The position numbers and the translations under genes are program-made. The notes beneath the pieces were generated by a model. The model ran no database searches, had not been told where the DNA came from, and saw nothing but the letters and a program-made list of their open reading frames with translations. A stretch of 64,000 bases of DNA, taken from assembly GCA_963756115.1 (NCBI GenBank), contig CAVWMN010000010.1, positions 1,612,001-1,676,000 on the forward strand, given 5' to 3'. This stretch comes from JTS-RE37 sp963756115 (GTDB taxonomy: Bacteria > Bacteroidota > Bacteroidia > Flavobacteriales > Flavobacteriaceae). Of this stretch, positions 27,701 to 36,900 are shown one piece after another. Each line of letters begins with the position of its first letter. The first letter of the stretch is position 1.

Positions 27701-27786
27701 TATCCGATAATCCCGAAGAGGATGATGCTCAGGTTGATGACTATCGTAAGTACCGGGCGCTTTATACTAATGGTTGACAGGTTCAT
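24706..27786 (-). CDS. RND efflux pump permease (HAE1/AcrB-type), first system
   Basis: A 1026-residue inner-membrane pump. The N-terminal ISIKRPVLTIVINLSIILFG begins the first membrane helix; a periplasmic porter domain follows, with REFPSIDPAQISVQTNYSGA. The proton-relay aspartates lie in TM4, within VLATGLVVDDGIVVTENIF, and the partner lysine in TM10 in LIGLVTKNGILIVEFANQL. It exchanges protons for substrates such as drugs, dyes or lipids taken from the periplasm. It follows the adaptor gene by 11 bases and precedes tolC by 1. No regulator gene is joined to this operon. The substrate range is unknown. The length and layout are complete. Confidence 0.95.
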   Translation of the reverse strand: MNLSTISIKRPVLTIVINLSIILFGIIGYTYLGVREFPSIDPAQISVQTNYSGANSDIIESQITEPLEKSINAIDGIRNITSSSNQGSSRINIEFNLDKDLEEAANDVRDKVSQAARSLPQDIDAPPVVSKADADSRAIISMTVQSDNKNVLELSDYADNVLAPRLQTIPGVSSVQIWGQRKYAMRLWIDPNKLSSYGTTVADVRSALLAQNVELPSGKLTGANTELTVKTIGNLTSEEEFNNIIIRADGEKVVRLSDIGKAALEAENMETKLSDSGQPMIALAMVPQPGANYVDIADLFYAEFDKLKKDLPEDFKLNVVLDDTIFVKRAITEVVETLLIAIILVILVIYLFFRNWSLALRPLIDIPVSLIATFFIMWLFGFSINVLTLLAIVLATGLVVDDGIVVTENIFRKVEGGLKPVEAAIKGSNEIFFAVISISITLAAVFLPVIFLEGFVGRLFREFGVVLGSAVLVSAFVSLTLTPMLNAYLMRPGKQKRSKFYMLTEIYFVRMNRGYAASLRSFMGRKWLSFPILAACLVIIGIFYSLLKKETAPYDDRSMIRVNVTAPEGASYEYMDRFMNELTDLINDSVPEKKVSLIITSPGFGSSSVNSGRAVISLVDPSERKRTQHMIADDLTRWTQQYTAARASVSESPTIAVNRRGGMPIQYIIQAPNFKKLEEKIPEFMAEAERHPTFSNTEVDLKFNKPEIYVNIDREKAESLGVSVIDVAQTLQLSLSGQRFGYFLMNGKQYQVIGQFDKKDRDAPLDLTSMFVKSKDGRLIQMDNVVTLEEHSSPPQLYHNNRYMSATVSASLAPGKSISDGIDAMESIKGKVLDDTFTTDLGGESRDFEESSSNTLFAFGLALILIFLILAAQFESFIDPFIIILTVPMAVAGAVFSLWLFGQSWNIFSQIGTIMLIGLVTKNGILIVEFANQLREEGLPKMEAILRASESRLRPILMTSLTIALGALPIAMSLGAASTSRIGMGVVIIGGTLFSLILTLFIIPALYVIWSREKVHLPEFQALEIT

Positions 27787-27797
27787 TGCTCCGGTTT

Positions 27798-28847
27798 TTA
27801 TAAAATAATATTTACAGGGCTGCCGTCCCGGAGGGTCATGACACCGGAGGTAAGAATCGTATCTCCAGGTTTCAATCCCGACAGGATCCGTATGGTACTA
27901 TCATTTCGCGCACCGGTTTCGACAAGTACCTCGCGTGCTAATCCATTTTTGGAGATAAAGATCTTCTTGCCGTTCTGTATGGGTATCAGGGCTTCGGTAG
28001 GTACCAGCAACGCATCGGTTATTTTTTCGAGCGGAAGATTTACATTGGCGAAGGTACCGGGGTACAGCCGGCCGTCCGGGTTGTCAGCGATCGCCCTCAT
28101 TTTAAGCGTCCTGGAAGCCACTTCAACCTCCGGTTCTATCGCGTAAATTTTCGCCGTATGTTCTTCAGTGGAACCCGAAGTTGTAAAAGTAAGCAGGTTG
28201 TTTACTTTCATCCTGGACGCATATTTCTCCGGGATTGAAAAGGTGATTTTCAGGCGGCTGGTGTTCACCAGCTTCGCTATCGTCGTGGCAGGGGTTACGT
28301 AGGTTCCTCTGGATATGTATCGCAACCCGATCGTCCCCGAAAAAGGAGCCCGTATGGTTGTCTTGGATAATTGGGCGGCTATGAGTTCTGATTCGGCACT
28401 GGCTGATTGGAAATCAGCATGGGAAATATCATATTCTTCCTGGCTGATGGCTTGCTTGTCGAGCAACAGCTGCGCCCTCCTTTCATTTTCAGCAGCAAGC
28501 TTTTCTGCAGTCATTACCTTAGACAACTGAGCCCTTAGTTCTACATCATTCACCCGTAAAAGAGCTTGTCCGCGGGATACTTTACTCCCTTCCTCAAAAT
28601 TGATGCTCTCCACCACACCCGATACCTCGCTTCGGATGTCTATCTGTTCATTTGCTTCCAGGGATCCGGAAAGGTACAGATTATCTTCAAATTCACGCGG
28701 TTTCAGTACCAGTCCTGTCACCCTGGAAATCGACGCCTGGCCCACGGGACCTTTTTGGTTCTCTTCCTTGTTGGTAAGTGCCCTGTAGATGACCATACCG
28801 GCTAAAACCAGGATACTAAAAGTTAACACGATATATCTGGTCTTCAT
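27798..28847 (-). CDS. RND efflux periplasmic adaptor (membrane fusion protein), first system
   Basis: A 349-residue adaptor anchored by one N-terminal membrane helix (IVLTFSILVLAGMVIYRAL) and not by a lipid. Domain order is as expected: the lipoyl half (IDIRSEVSGVVESINFEEGS, KVSRGQALLRVNDVELRAQL), a helical hairpin with EEYDISHADFQSASAESEL, the second lipoyl half (TTIRAPFSGTIGLRYISRG), then barrel and membrane-proximal domains (KITFSIPEKYASRMKVN, VLVETGARNDSTIRILSGLK). It links the pump to TolC. It is the first gene of the operon, with a TAGATTTG element 39 bases upstream of the start. Confidence 0.94.
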   Translation of the reverse strand: MKTRYIVLTFSILVLAGMVIYRALTNKEENQKGPVGQASISRVTGLVLKPREFEDNLYLSGSLEANEQIDIRSEVSGVVESINFEEGSKVSRGQALLRVNDVELRAQLSKVMTAEKLAAENERRAQLLLDKQAISQEEYDISHADFQSASAESELIAAQLSKTTIRAPFSGTIGLRYISRGTYVTPATTIAKLVNTSRLKITFSIPEKYASRMKVNNLLTFTTSGSTEEHTAKIYAIEPEVEVASRTLKMRAIADNPDGRLYPGTFANVNLPLEKITDALLVPTEALIPIQNGKKIFISKNGLAREVLVETGARNDSTIRILSGLKPGDTILTSGVMTLRDGSPVNIIL

Positions 28848-29150
28848 GGGATGACAGGCATTTGCAATTACAAGTGGTTAATGTACAAATCTAATTCTTA
28901 TACCTATTATTATTTATAGTGTTGTTTTATTATTTTACGCAGTTAAAATGTTAAATATATCATGCTGCAAGGCAAGGGACAGGTACCGGTTTTACGGAGC
29001 TGCACCGTCTCCCCGACCGTGATCTTTCCCGGCGTGAAAATATGAGAGGGCCGCCTTTCCAAATACAGCAATATTTAAAAAGTTGCTGTTCACAATGATT
29101 TTAATACTTTTATATTTCGGCACAAAATTTATTGCAAAACCTAAAAAACA
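28848..29150. other. Divergent intergenic region between efflux operon and BNR-repeat gene
   Basis: No gene is seen in these 303 bases. Besides the -7 element for the efflux operon, a TATATTTC at about 29111-29118 could be a weak -7 element for the plus-strand gene at 29151. The rest is AT-rich with no long repeat. Confidence 0.35.
28886..28893 (-). promoter_or_regulatory. -7 promoter element of the first efflux operon
   Basis: The minus strand reads TAGATTTG, matching the Bacteroidota -7 consensus TAnnTTTG, 39 bases upstream of the adaptor ATG at 28847. A clear -33 TTG is not visible. Confidence 0.45.
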
Positions 29151-32100
29151 ATGATCCGAATGAACCACATGCTACACTATTTTTCTGTCCTTTCCGTATG
29201 TTTTATAGCCTTAAATCTTTCCGCACAGAGCGGTAATGAGACACGGGATGATACGGAAACCCTAATCCCCCATACTTTCTACGATAGTCTGGAATGGAGG
29301 AATATAGGACCCTACCGGGGGGGACGTTCCCTGGGCGCGACAGGAAGCCCCGGGCGGCCTTATGAATATTATTTTGGTGCCACCGGAGGCGGACTCTGGA
29401 AAACTACGGATGGCGGCAATGAATGGGCAGCTGTAACAGACGGGCAGATAACGAGCTCCTCGGTCGGTGCGGTCGCCGTCGCCGAAACCAATCCGGATAT
29501 CGTGTATATCGGTATGGGGGAAGTGCAGCTACGGGGGAGCATCACACAGGGAGACGGGGTGTATAAAACAAAAGACGGGGGGAAGACCTGGCACCACATG
29601 GGCCTCAAAGAAACACAGGCCATCGCCAGGATCCGGGTGCACCCTACCAACCCGGATGTGGTATATGTTGCGGCCCTGGGCCATCCGTATGGTGAAAACG
29701 AGGAGCGGGGGGTTTTCCGAAGCCGCGACGGTGGAAATACCTGGGAAAAAATATTATATGTAAGTGATAAAGCAGGTGCAGTGGATCTGATCATCGACAG
29801 GACCAACCCTGAAATTTTGTATGCCACTACATGGCAGGTATATCGGAAGGCTTGGAAAATGTGGGGAGGCGGACCTGATTGCAGATTATGGAAATCCACG
29901 GATGGCGGGGACAATTGGACTGACCTTACCAATAACCCGGGAATGCCTGCCGCTCCTTTGGGTAAAATCGGGGTTGCCGTTAGCCCGGCGGATCCCAGTC
30001 GGGTATGGGCCATCGTTGAGGCAAATGAAGGAGGTGTTTTCCGCTCAGATGACGCCGGAAAAACGTGGGAACGCGTAAACGATGAACGTAAATTACGGCA
30101 ACGTGCCTTTTACTATTCCCGAATCTACGCCGACCCCTGGAACAAGGACATTGTCTATTGCCTGAATACAGGATTCTATAAATCGGTCGACGGGGGCAAA
30201 ACCTTTGACACTACGCTCAAAGTACCCCATGGGGATAACCATGACCTCTGGATTGACCCGAATAACCCGGACCGTATGATCAATTCAAACGATGGCGGTG
30301 CCAACGTGAGCGTAAACGGGGGCAAAACATGGACCGAACAGGATTACATAACGACCCAGTTGTACCATGTGATGGCTACCAGTGATGTACCCTACCATGT
30401 GGCCGGGGCCCAACAGGATAACAGCACCGTAGCGGTGCCCAGTGATAACTGGGGACATATGCAGGCAGGGGGACCCAACCACGGATGGTATTATGAAGTA
30501 GGTGGCGGGGAAAGCGGCTGGATAACACAGCACCCTGTCAACAAGGATATTTTTTATGCGGGTAGCCAGGGAGCACTCTTAACCCGGTATGACCGCAGCA
30601 ATGGGCAATCGCGGGATATTCAGGTATATCCCCGGTTCTTTTCCGGGGAACCGGCCAATGCCTTGCCGGAAAGATGGCAATGGACCTTCCCGATCATGTT
30701 TGCACCCCAGGATCCCACCGTGATGTACACCTGTTCACAGCATGTTTGGAAAACAACCAATGACGGGCAAAGCTGGGAACGCATCAGTCCGGACCTCACC
30801 TATGCAGACCCTTCCACGCTCGACAAGACCGGGGGGGTGATCACAATGGATATGAATGGTCCGGAAATCTATGCCACTGTCTTCGCCCTGGCTCCTTCCC
30901 ACCATGATATCAATACGATCTGGGCAGGATCGGATGACGGCAAAATCCATATCACAAGGGATGGGGGCAGCAAGTGGGAAGATATAACCCCGGAAGGCCT
31001 TCCCAAATTCTCCAGGGTCAGCATTATCGATGAATCCATACACGAGCCAGGCACCCTCTATGTTGCGGCCAACCGGTACCAGGTGGATGACCGGGATCCG
31101 TATGTGTTTAAGACACATGACTTTGGCAAGACCTGGACAAAAATTACCAATGGCATAGCGGCGGGTCATTTTGCGCGGGCTATCCGGGAAGATCCGGTAA
31201 GGAAGGGGCTATTATTTTTAGCGACAGAACATGGGGTGTATTTTTCGATGGATGATGGCGGGTTGTGGCAAAGCCTGCAACTCAAATTGCCGGATACCCC
31301 GGTGAGGGACCTCGTTATAAAAGACAATGACGTGGTAATCGGATCGCATGGAAGGGGATTCTGGATATTGGATGATATACAACCCCTTCGGCAATACCGC
31401 CCCGGGATGAATGAGGCGCCAGCCATACTTTTTCAGCCGGCAGATGCTATCCGAGGCGTGTATGATGCCACTATACAATATTATCTGAAAGAACAAAAGG
31501 ATACGATAACTTTTGAAATACTGGATGACAAAGACCAATTGATTGCCAGTTATACAGGAAGCAAGCCCAGCTATAAGGTTGATCCGGATATTCCCTACTG
31601 GAAAAAAGGAGGGTCCTCCAAACCAACAACGGCCCGGGGCCTCAATACGTTTACCTGGGATCTCCGATATCCGGGTGCATCCACATTCGATGGGATGATC
31701 ATCTGGAGTGCCAGTCCGGAACGCGGCCCCAAGGCACCACCGGGAAATTACAAGGTCCGGATGAAGACCGGTGACTACACTGAAACATATGGTTTTGCAG
31801 TTAAAACCGACCCAAATCTGAAAGGTATAACGGAAAAAGACCTGCAGGAGCAATTTGAACTGGCTTCCAAAATCACCAAAAAGACCAGCATGGCCAATGA
31901 GGCGGTTGTCCAAATCCGGAGCATTAAGGAACAGCTCAAATCCCTTTCCGGCGACACCGGTAATACGTCACTCCAAAAAAGGGTCAGCTCTTTGCAGGAC
32001 AAACTCTCACAGATCGAGCAGGAACTGTACCAGGTAAAAAACCAGTCGGACCAGGATCCCCTTAATTTTCCCATTAAACTAAACAACCGCCTGGCTTCCC

Positions 32101-32291
32101 TTCGAAGGAGTGTGGAAGATGGAGATGCCAGGCCAACGGATGGGGCATATAAGGTCTTTGAAGAATTATCTGCAGCGTTGGATAGCCTGCTTACGGCAAT
32201 GGAAAATACCCTTAAAACCGAACTCCCTAAAGTAAATGAGGGGCTCAAAGCGGCAGGCAAGACCGAGATTGAAGCAGGAATGGGCGAATAA
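29151..32291 (+). CDS. Secreted sortilin/VPS10-like BNR-repeat protein
   Basis: A 1046-residue exported protein. The signal peptide MNHMLHYFSVLSVCFIALNL ends near SAQSG. Many Asp-box repeats (S/T-x-D-G-G-x-x-W) are seen: KTTDGGNEW, KTKDGGKTWHHMGL, RSRDGGNTWEKI, KSTDGGDNWTDL, RSDDAGKTWERV and more up to residue 700. They form one or two beta propellers like those of sortilin/VPS10 and xyloglucanase GH74. After it comes a beta domain with PGNYKVRMKTGDYTETYG and a C-terminal helical part with KRVSSLQDKLSQIEQELYQV. No T9SS sorting tail is evident. Flavobacterial relatives are often annotated glycosyl hydrolase without proof. The role in polysaccharide or peptide binding is unknown. It sits alone between two efflux operons. 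Confidence 0.88.
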   Translation: MIRMNHMLHYFSVLSVCFIALNLSAQSGNETRDDTETLIPHTFYDSLEWRNIGPYRGGRSLGATGSPGRPYEYYFGATGGGLWKTTDGGNEWAAVTDGQITSSSVGAVAVAETNPDIVYIGMGEVQLRGSITQGDGVYKTKDGGKTWHHMGLKETQAIARIRVHPTNPDVVYVAALGHPYGENEERGVFRSRDGGNTWEKILYVSDKAGAVDLIIDRTNPEILYATTWQVYRKAWKMWGGGPDCRLWKSTDGGDNWTDLTNNPGMPAAPLGKIGVAVSPADPSRVWAIVEANEGGVFRSDDAGKTWERVNDERKLRQRAFYYSRIYADPWNKDIVYCLNTGFYKSVDGGKTFDTTLKVPHGDNHDLWIDPNNPDRMINSNDGGANVSVNGGKTWTEQDYITTQLYHVMATSDVPYHVAGAQQDNSTVAVPSDNWGHMQAGGPNHGWYYEVGGGESGWITQHPVNKDIFYAGSQGALLTRYDRSNGQSRDIQVYPRFFSGEPANALPERWQWTFPIMFAPQDPTVMYTCSQHVWKTTNDGQSWERISPDLTYADPSTLDKTGGVITMDMNGPEIYATVFALAPSHHDINTIWAGSDDGKIHITRDGGSKWEDITPEGLPKFSRVSIIDESIHEPGTLYVAANRYQVDDRDPYVFKTHDFGKTWTKITNGIAAGHFARAIREDPVRKGLLFLATEHGVYFSMDDGGLWQSLQLKLPDTPVRDLVIKDNDVVIGSHGRGFWILDDIQPLRQYRPGMNEAPAILFQPADAIRGVYDATIQYYLKEQKDTITFEILDDKDQLIASYTGSKPSYKVDPDIPYWKKGGSSKPTTARGLNTFTWDLRYPGASTFDGMIIWSASPERGPKAPPGNYKVRMKTGDYTETYGFAVKTDPNLKGITEKDLQEQFELASKITKKTSMANEAVVQIRSIKEQLKSLSGDTGNTSLQKRVSSLQDKLSQIEQELYQVKNQSDQDPLNFPIKLNNRLASLRRSVEDGDARPTDGAYKVFEELSAALDSLLTAMENTLKTELPKVNEGLKAAGKTEIEAGMGE

Positions 32292-32348
32292 CTACGATCC
32301 GTCCGGCATGTTTCGTCACAGGTCAAAATAAGGCTCCCGCGGGAAGGA

Positions 32349-33749
32349 CTATTGCCAGCCCCCGCCGAGGGCTTCATAAAGGTTCACGACAGCCTGAAGC
32401 CTGCTGTTCTGTGCCCGGACGATATCCAGGCTGGAATTCAACGCGTTTTCACGCGCGCGGAGTACTTCCAGATAATTGGCGAACCCGTTCTCCAATAATT
32501 GTTCCGAATAGGAGGTTGCCAGGGAATATGCTTCCAATTCCTTTTCCTTCACGGCTATTTTATCAGTTGCGGCCTCAAAGGAATAGAGGGCATCAGATAC
32601 CTCCCTGCCGGCCACCAGTAAACTATTCTGGAAATCTAGGGCTGCTTTTTCCTGTTCCGCCTGGGATACCTCATATTGGGTACGGATCCGCCTCCCGTTG
32701 AGGACAGGCTGGAGCAGACCTCCGCCGAGCGTTGCAAATACCGATCTGCCGCTGAACAACTCATCGAATACCAGGCTTTGGATCCCACTGCCTGCGGTGA
32801 TCGTAAAGGAGGGATAAAATGCGCTTTTGGCCACATTGGTCAGTTCAAACGATTGGACAAGGTTGTATTCAGACGCCATTACATCCGGACGGTTGCTCAG
32901 CAACTGAGACGGAACCCCTACCCGGAGTTCTGCTGCGACCACCTGTTTGTCTAATTGCCCCCGCAGGATCTCCCTGGCCGGGCTCCCCAATAAAACTGAA
33001 AGGGTGTTTTCCAGCAATTGCTCATCCCTTTTTAGGTCGATCAGCAGGGCCTGCGCAGCATATAGCTGTGCTTCGGTCTGTTTAACCGCTACTTCGGTAA
33101 GATTGCCCGCATCCTTAAGTGCAACCGTAGTCTCTACGCTATTCCGGCGGGTATCCACAGTTTCCGATGTGATCCGAATTTGTTCATCAAGCGACAGCAG
33201 TTGAAAGTAAAGCGATGCAATATTGGCAACCAACCGGCTCTTAACCGCCTGATGCGCTGCTACACTTTGCAGATAGGCTGCCTGGGAAGCCCGTTTATTG
33301 CCCCTGATCTTACCCCAGATATCTGCTTCCCAGCTAAGGCCCCCGCTTATTTCATACTGATCCAGGGTAGAAAACTGCCCCCCGAACTGGCTGTTGGAAG
33401 AAAGTTCCTGCCGGGTATATCGGACCCTTGCATCAAGGGTTGGATAATACCCTGCTTTGCCTTGTTTGAAGTAGGCATCTGCAATCAATATTTGCTGGAT
33501 GGCTACCCGGATGTCCAAATTATTCCGGAGACCCTCGGCAATGAGTTCCTGTAATTGCGGATCGGTAAACAGGTCGCGCCAGGAAATATCAGCTAATGTA
33601 ACACTGTCCTGATCAAGCTGATCCGTCCTGAACCGAGCTGCTTCCGCTACCGATTCAGTTCGCTGGTAGTTTCGGGCAACAAAACAGGATTGCATTGAAA
33701 GGAAGCCACACAGCAGGGCTATAATGCGAAGCGATCTATACTGTTTCAT
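32349..33749 (-). CDS. NodT-type efflux outer-membrane lipoprotein, second system
   Basis: A 466-residue outer-membrane channel of the NodT/OprM type. The lipoprotein signal RIIALLCGFLSMQSC puts the lipid on Cys 22. OEP helices follow: WRDLFTDPQLQELIAEGLRN, LDIRVAIQQILIADAYFKQG, LSWEADIWGKIRGNKRA (a family hallmark) and SQLLSNRPDVMASEYNLVQS, and the C-terminal repeat with EKAALDFQNSLLVAGREVSD. It completes the second tripartite pump. The start overlaps the RND pump gene's end by 14 bases, so translation is probably coupled. The length is usual for this family. Confidence 0.94.
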   Translation of the reverse strand: MKQYRSLRIIALLCGFLSMQSCFVARNYQRTESVAEAARFRTDQLDQDSVTLADISWRDLFTDPQLQELIAEGLRNNLDIRVAIQQILIADAYFKQGKAGYYPTLDARVRYTRQELSSNSQFGGQFSTLDQYEISGGLSWEADIWGKIRGNKRASQAAYLQSVAAHQAVKSRLVANIASLYFQLLSLDEQIRITSETVDTRRNSVETTVALKDAGNLTEVAVKQTEAQLYAAQALLIDLKRDEQLLENTLSVLLGSPAREILRGQLDKQVVAAELRVGVPSQLLSNRPDVMASEYNLVQSFELTNVAKSAFYPSFTITAGSGIQSLVFDELFSGRSVFATLGGGLLQPVLNGRRIRTQYEVSQAEQEKAALDFQNSLLVAGREVSDALYSFEAATDKIAVKEKELEAYSLATSYSEQLLENGFANYLEVLRARENALNSSLDIVRAQNSRLQAVVNLYEALGGGWQ

Positions 33750-36700
33750 TGCCGGTTGTTTTGGGGTTAGTTCCTTCAGCCGCCACGGGCCTTTTCACGA
33801 TCTTTTCCTGTAGGGCCTGGAAGAAAATAAAGAGGACCGGGATTACAAATACCCCCAATACCGTTCCGATTAGCAGCCCGCCGACCGCGCCCGTACCAAT
33901 GGATCGGTTTCCGGCGGCTCCTACCCCATTGGCCAGAACCAGTGGCATTAACCCAAGGATAAAGGCAAACGAGGTCATCAGGATAGGACGGAGCCGGACC
34001 CGGGCACCGGCAACAGCGGCTTCCGCGATTGGCATCCCCTCCCGCCGCCGTTGAATGGCGAATTCCACAATAAGAATGGCATTCTTGGCGAGAAGGCCGA
34101 TCAGCATGATCAAAGCGATCTGGAAATAGATATTATTCTCCAGTCCTGCCATCCAGGTTGAGAAATAGGCACCTGCCACGCCTATTGGAAGGGATGCCAG
34201 TACGGCAAATGGCAAAAGGTAGCTTTCATACTGGGCTGCCAGCAGGAAATAAACAAATACAATACTCAGCATGAAAATGATCCCGGCCTGCCCCGAAGAA
34301 GCGATTTCTTCCCGGGTAAGTCCGGAAAACGCCACGTCATATTCATTTGGAAGGGTCCGGGCGACATTTTGTACCGCGGTGATCGCATCCCCGGAACTGA
34401 AACCGGGGGCAGCTGACCCGTTGATGGTTACTGAATTGAAAAGGTTAAAACGCGTAATGGTCTGGGGGCCATAGATACGGCTGAGCGTCACAAACTGGGA
34501 AATAGGGGTCATTTCCCCCCCGGAAGTTCGCACAAAGATACTGTTGAGGCTCTCCTTGTCCACACGGTCTTCAGGCAAGGCCTGTACAAAAACACGGAAT
34601 TGCTTCCCGAACCGACTGAAATTGGAGGTAAAAAACCCCCCGATGTACCCCTGCAAGGTGCCCAATATCTCGCTAACGGTAACACCGGATTCTTTGGCCT
34701 TGGGGACATCGATATCCATTTGCAGCTGCGGGTATTCCGTACTAAAAGGATTCGAGGCAAAAGCAACACCCTGTTGCTGCATGAGGGATCCTACAAACTC
34801 ATCCGCCGTCTCATCCAGGTCCTGCAGGGATCCGGACGTACGATCTATGAGTTGCATTTCAAAGCCATCTGCACTACCAAATCCGGGAACGCTGGAGGGT
34901 GTGAAATAGATGATGTTGGCATCAGCGAGGGTGGCCGATTTTTTATTTAATTGTGCAATGATGCTATCAATGGAAGATGTAGCTGACGTGCGGTTTTCCC
35001 AATCTTCAAGGATCAGGAAGCCCATGGCATAGGAGCTGCCTGCACCGGAAAAAAAGTTTCTTCCGGCAATGACGCTGGCAGTCCGGATGCCTTCCACTGT
35101 CTGCATCTGTTCGTATAATTCAAGGGTTACTTCATACGAACGGTCCAGGGAAGATCCCGGAGGTAACTCGGCATTCAAAAATATAACTCCCCGGTCTTCC
35201 GCAGGTACGAAGCCTTTCGGAATAATCCCATCTGCCAGGAATATCCCAGCCAGGGCCAGGGCTAGTATCCCCACGGTCACCCATCGGTGCCTGATCAGAA
35301 ATCCCAGGGAATTGGTATACTTTTGACGGGTTGTTGTAAAAGCTGTATTAAAGGCTATATAAAACCGCTGCAACAAATTTTTCCGGTCTCCTTCCTGCTT
35401 CGGTGGTTTAAGGAAAAGAGCACATAAAGCCGGACTTAACGTAAGGGCGTTCAATGCAGATATGAGGATTGCAATAATGAGGGTTACCCCAAATTGTTCA
35501 TAAAATACCCCGGATGGGCCCTGGATGAAGGTAATTGGAATGAAAACTGCTGCCATGACCAGGGTGATGGAAACAATAGCACCCGCAATTTCACTCATGG
35601 CCGTTATGGATGCCACCCTGGCGTCAGCGGCACCGTCTTCCAGTTTTGCATGAACCGCTTCCACAACTACTATGGCATCATCCACCACAATACCAATGGC
35701 AAGCAACAGCGCAAACAAGGTTAGTAAATTAATGGAATACCCCAGCAACCCAAGGAAGAAAAAGGTACCGATAATTGATACAGGAACAGCGATGGCTGGG
35801 ATCAAAGTGGATTTGAAATCCTGCAGGAACACAAATACGACAAGGAAAACCAGCAGGAAAGCTTCGATAAGGGTTGTCTTAACCTTATCGATCGAAGCCG
35901 TTAAGAACTTATTCGTGTCATAGTTGATGATATAATCAATTCCCTCCGGGAAATCCTGTTTCAAATCATCCAGTTTCACATAAATTTCCTCAATAATATC
36001 CTGCGCATTGGATCCAGGAGTCTGAAAAATTCCAAAACTGATGGCCGGAAAGCCTTTTGATCGCGAAAGGGAGGAATAGGAAAATGCATCAAGTTCCACG
36101 GTCCCAACATCCTTAAGTTGCAGGAACTTTCCATCGTCCATTGCCTTGACAATAATATTCTCATATTCTTCAGCAGTTTTGAACCGTCCTTTGTACTTGA
36201 GGACATACTCAAAAGATTCGCCCGCATTCTGGCCCAGCGCTCCCGCAGCTGCCTCCAGGCTCTGTTCCCCGATGGCATTGATCACATCCTGCGGTACCAG
36301 CTGGTAACTCGCCATTTTTGCCGGGTCGAGCCAAACCCTCATGGCATAATCCTTCCCTCCAAAAACGGTCACGTCACCCACCCCGGAAATACGCTGAAGT
36401 TCCGGTTTTACATTGATGTTTAGGTAGTTTTGCACGAACGTATCGTCGTAATCCGGGCTGGTAGAATAAAGTCCGGCATATAACAAGGCGGAATTCTGCC
36501 TTTTTGTGGTAGTGACGCCTGCGCGGATCACTTCCGAAGGCAAAACCGAATTAGCCCGGGAAACCCTGTTCTGTACATTCACCGCTGCTATATCCGCATC
36601 ATAACCCTGCTCAAAAAAAACCGAGATGCTTGCGCTGCCGTTATTACTTGCACTCGAGGTGATATAGGTCATCCCCTCTACGCCGTTGATCTGCTCTTCT

Positions 36701-36894
36701 ATAGGAATGATCACACTTTCCAGGATGGTTTCGGCATTGGCCCCGGGGAAAGAAGCGCTGACCTGTACCGTTGGCGGGGCAATATCGGGATATTGTGTAA
36801 CCGGGAGCTGGAGAAGCCCCAATATGCCTAGAATTACAATAATTATAGAGATTACCGTCGATAATACTGGCCTTTCAATGAATGTTCTGAGCAT
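33736..36894 (-). CDS. RND efflux pump permease (HAE1/MexB-type), second system
   Basis: A 1052-residue HAE1-type pump. It begins with FIERPVLSTVISIIIVILG, then the canonical YPDIAPPTVQVSASFPGANA of drug exporters. TM4 carries the paired aspartates in LLAIGIVVDDAIVVVEAVH and TM10 the lysine in MLIGLLAKNAILIVEFAIQR. The porter segment contains YVLKYKGRFKTAEEYENIIV and the typical GIDYIINYDTNKFLTASID. It resembles AcrB/MexB more closely than the first pump in this window, so broad drug export is likely but unproven. Gene order is regulator, adaptor, pump, channel, all on the minus strand; it starts 6 bases after the adaptor stop. Confidence 0.95.
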   Translation of the reverse strand: MLRTFIERPVLSTVISIIIVILGILGLLQLPVTQYPDIAPPTVQVSASFPGANAETILESVIIPIEEQINGVEGMTYITSSASNNGSASISVFFEQGYDADIAAVNVQNRVSRANSVLPSEVIRAGVTTTKRQNSALLYAGLYSTSPDYDDTFVQNYLNINVKPELQRISGVGDVTVFGGKDYAMRVWLDPAKMASYQLVPQDVINAIGEQSLEAAAGALGQNAGESFEYVLKYKGRFKTAEEYENIIVKAMDDGKFLQLKDVGTVELDAFSYSSLSRSKGFPAISFGIFQTPGSNAQDIIEEIYVKLDDLKQDFPEGIDYIINYDTNKFLTASIDKVKTTLIEAFLLVFLVVFVFLQDFKSTLIPAIAVPVSIIGTFFFLGLLGYSINLLTLFALLLAIGIVVDDAIVVVEAVHAKLEDGAADARVASITAMSEIAGAIVSITLVMAAVFIPITFIQGPSGVFYEQFGVTLIIAILISALNALTLSPALCALFLKPPKQEGDRKNLLQRFYIAFNTAFTTTRQKYTNSLGFLIRHRWVTVGILALALAGIFLADGIIPKGFVPAEDRGVIFLNAELPPGSSLDRSYEVTLELYEQMQTVEGIRTASVIAGRNFFSGAGSSYAMGFLILEDWENRTSATSSIDSIIAQLNKKSATLADANIIYFTPSSVPGFGSADGFEMQLIDRTSGSLQDLDETADEFVGSLMQQQGVAFASNPFSTEYPQLQMDIDVPKAKESGVTVSEILGTLQGYIGGFFTSNFSRFGKQFRVFVQALPEDRVDKESLNSIFVRTSGGEMTPISQFVTLSRIYGPQTITRFNLFNSVTINGSAAPGFSSGDAITAVQNVARTLPNEYDVAFSGLTREEIASSGQAGIIFMLSIVFVYFLLAAQYESYLLPFAVLASLPIGVAGAYFSTWMAGLENNIYFQIALIMLIGLLAKNAILIVEFAIQRRREGMPIAEAAVAGARVRLRPILMTSFAFILGLMPLVLANGVGAAGNRSIGTGAVGGLLIGTVLGVFVIPVLFIFFQALQEKIVKRPVAAEGTNPKTTGNETV

Positions 36895-36900
36895 GGGACT

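Noticed and set aside
31218..31913. Minus-strand 231-codon frame within the BNR-repeat gene
   Set aside because: Antisense to repeated Asp-box coding sequence; no independent domain.
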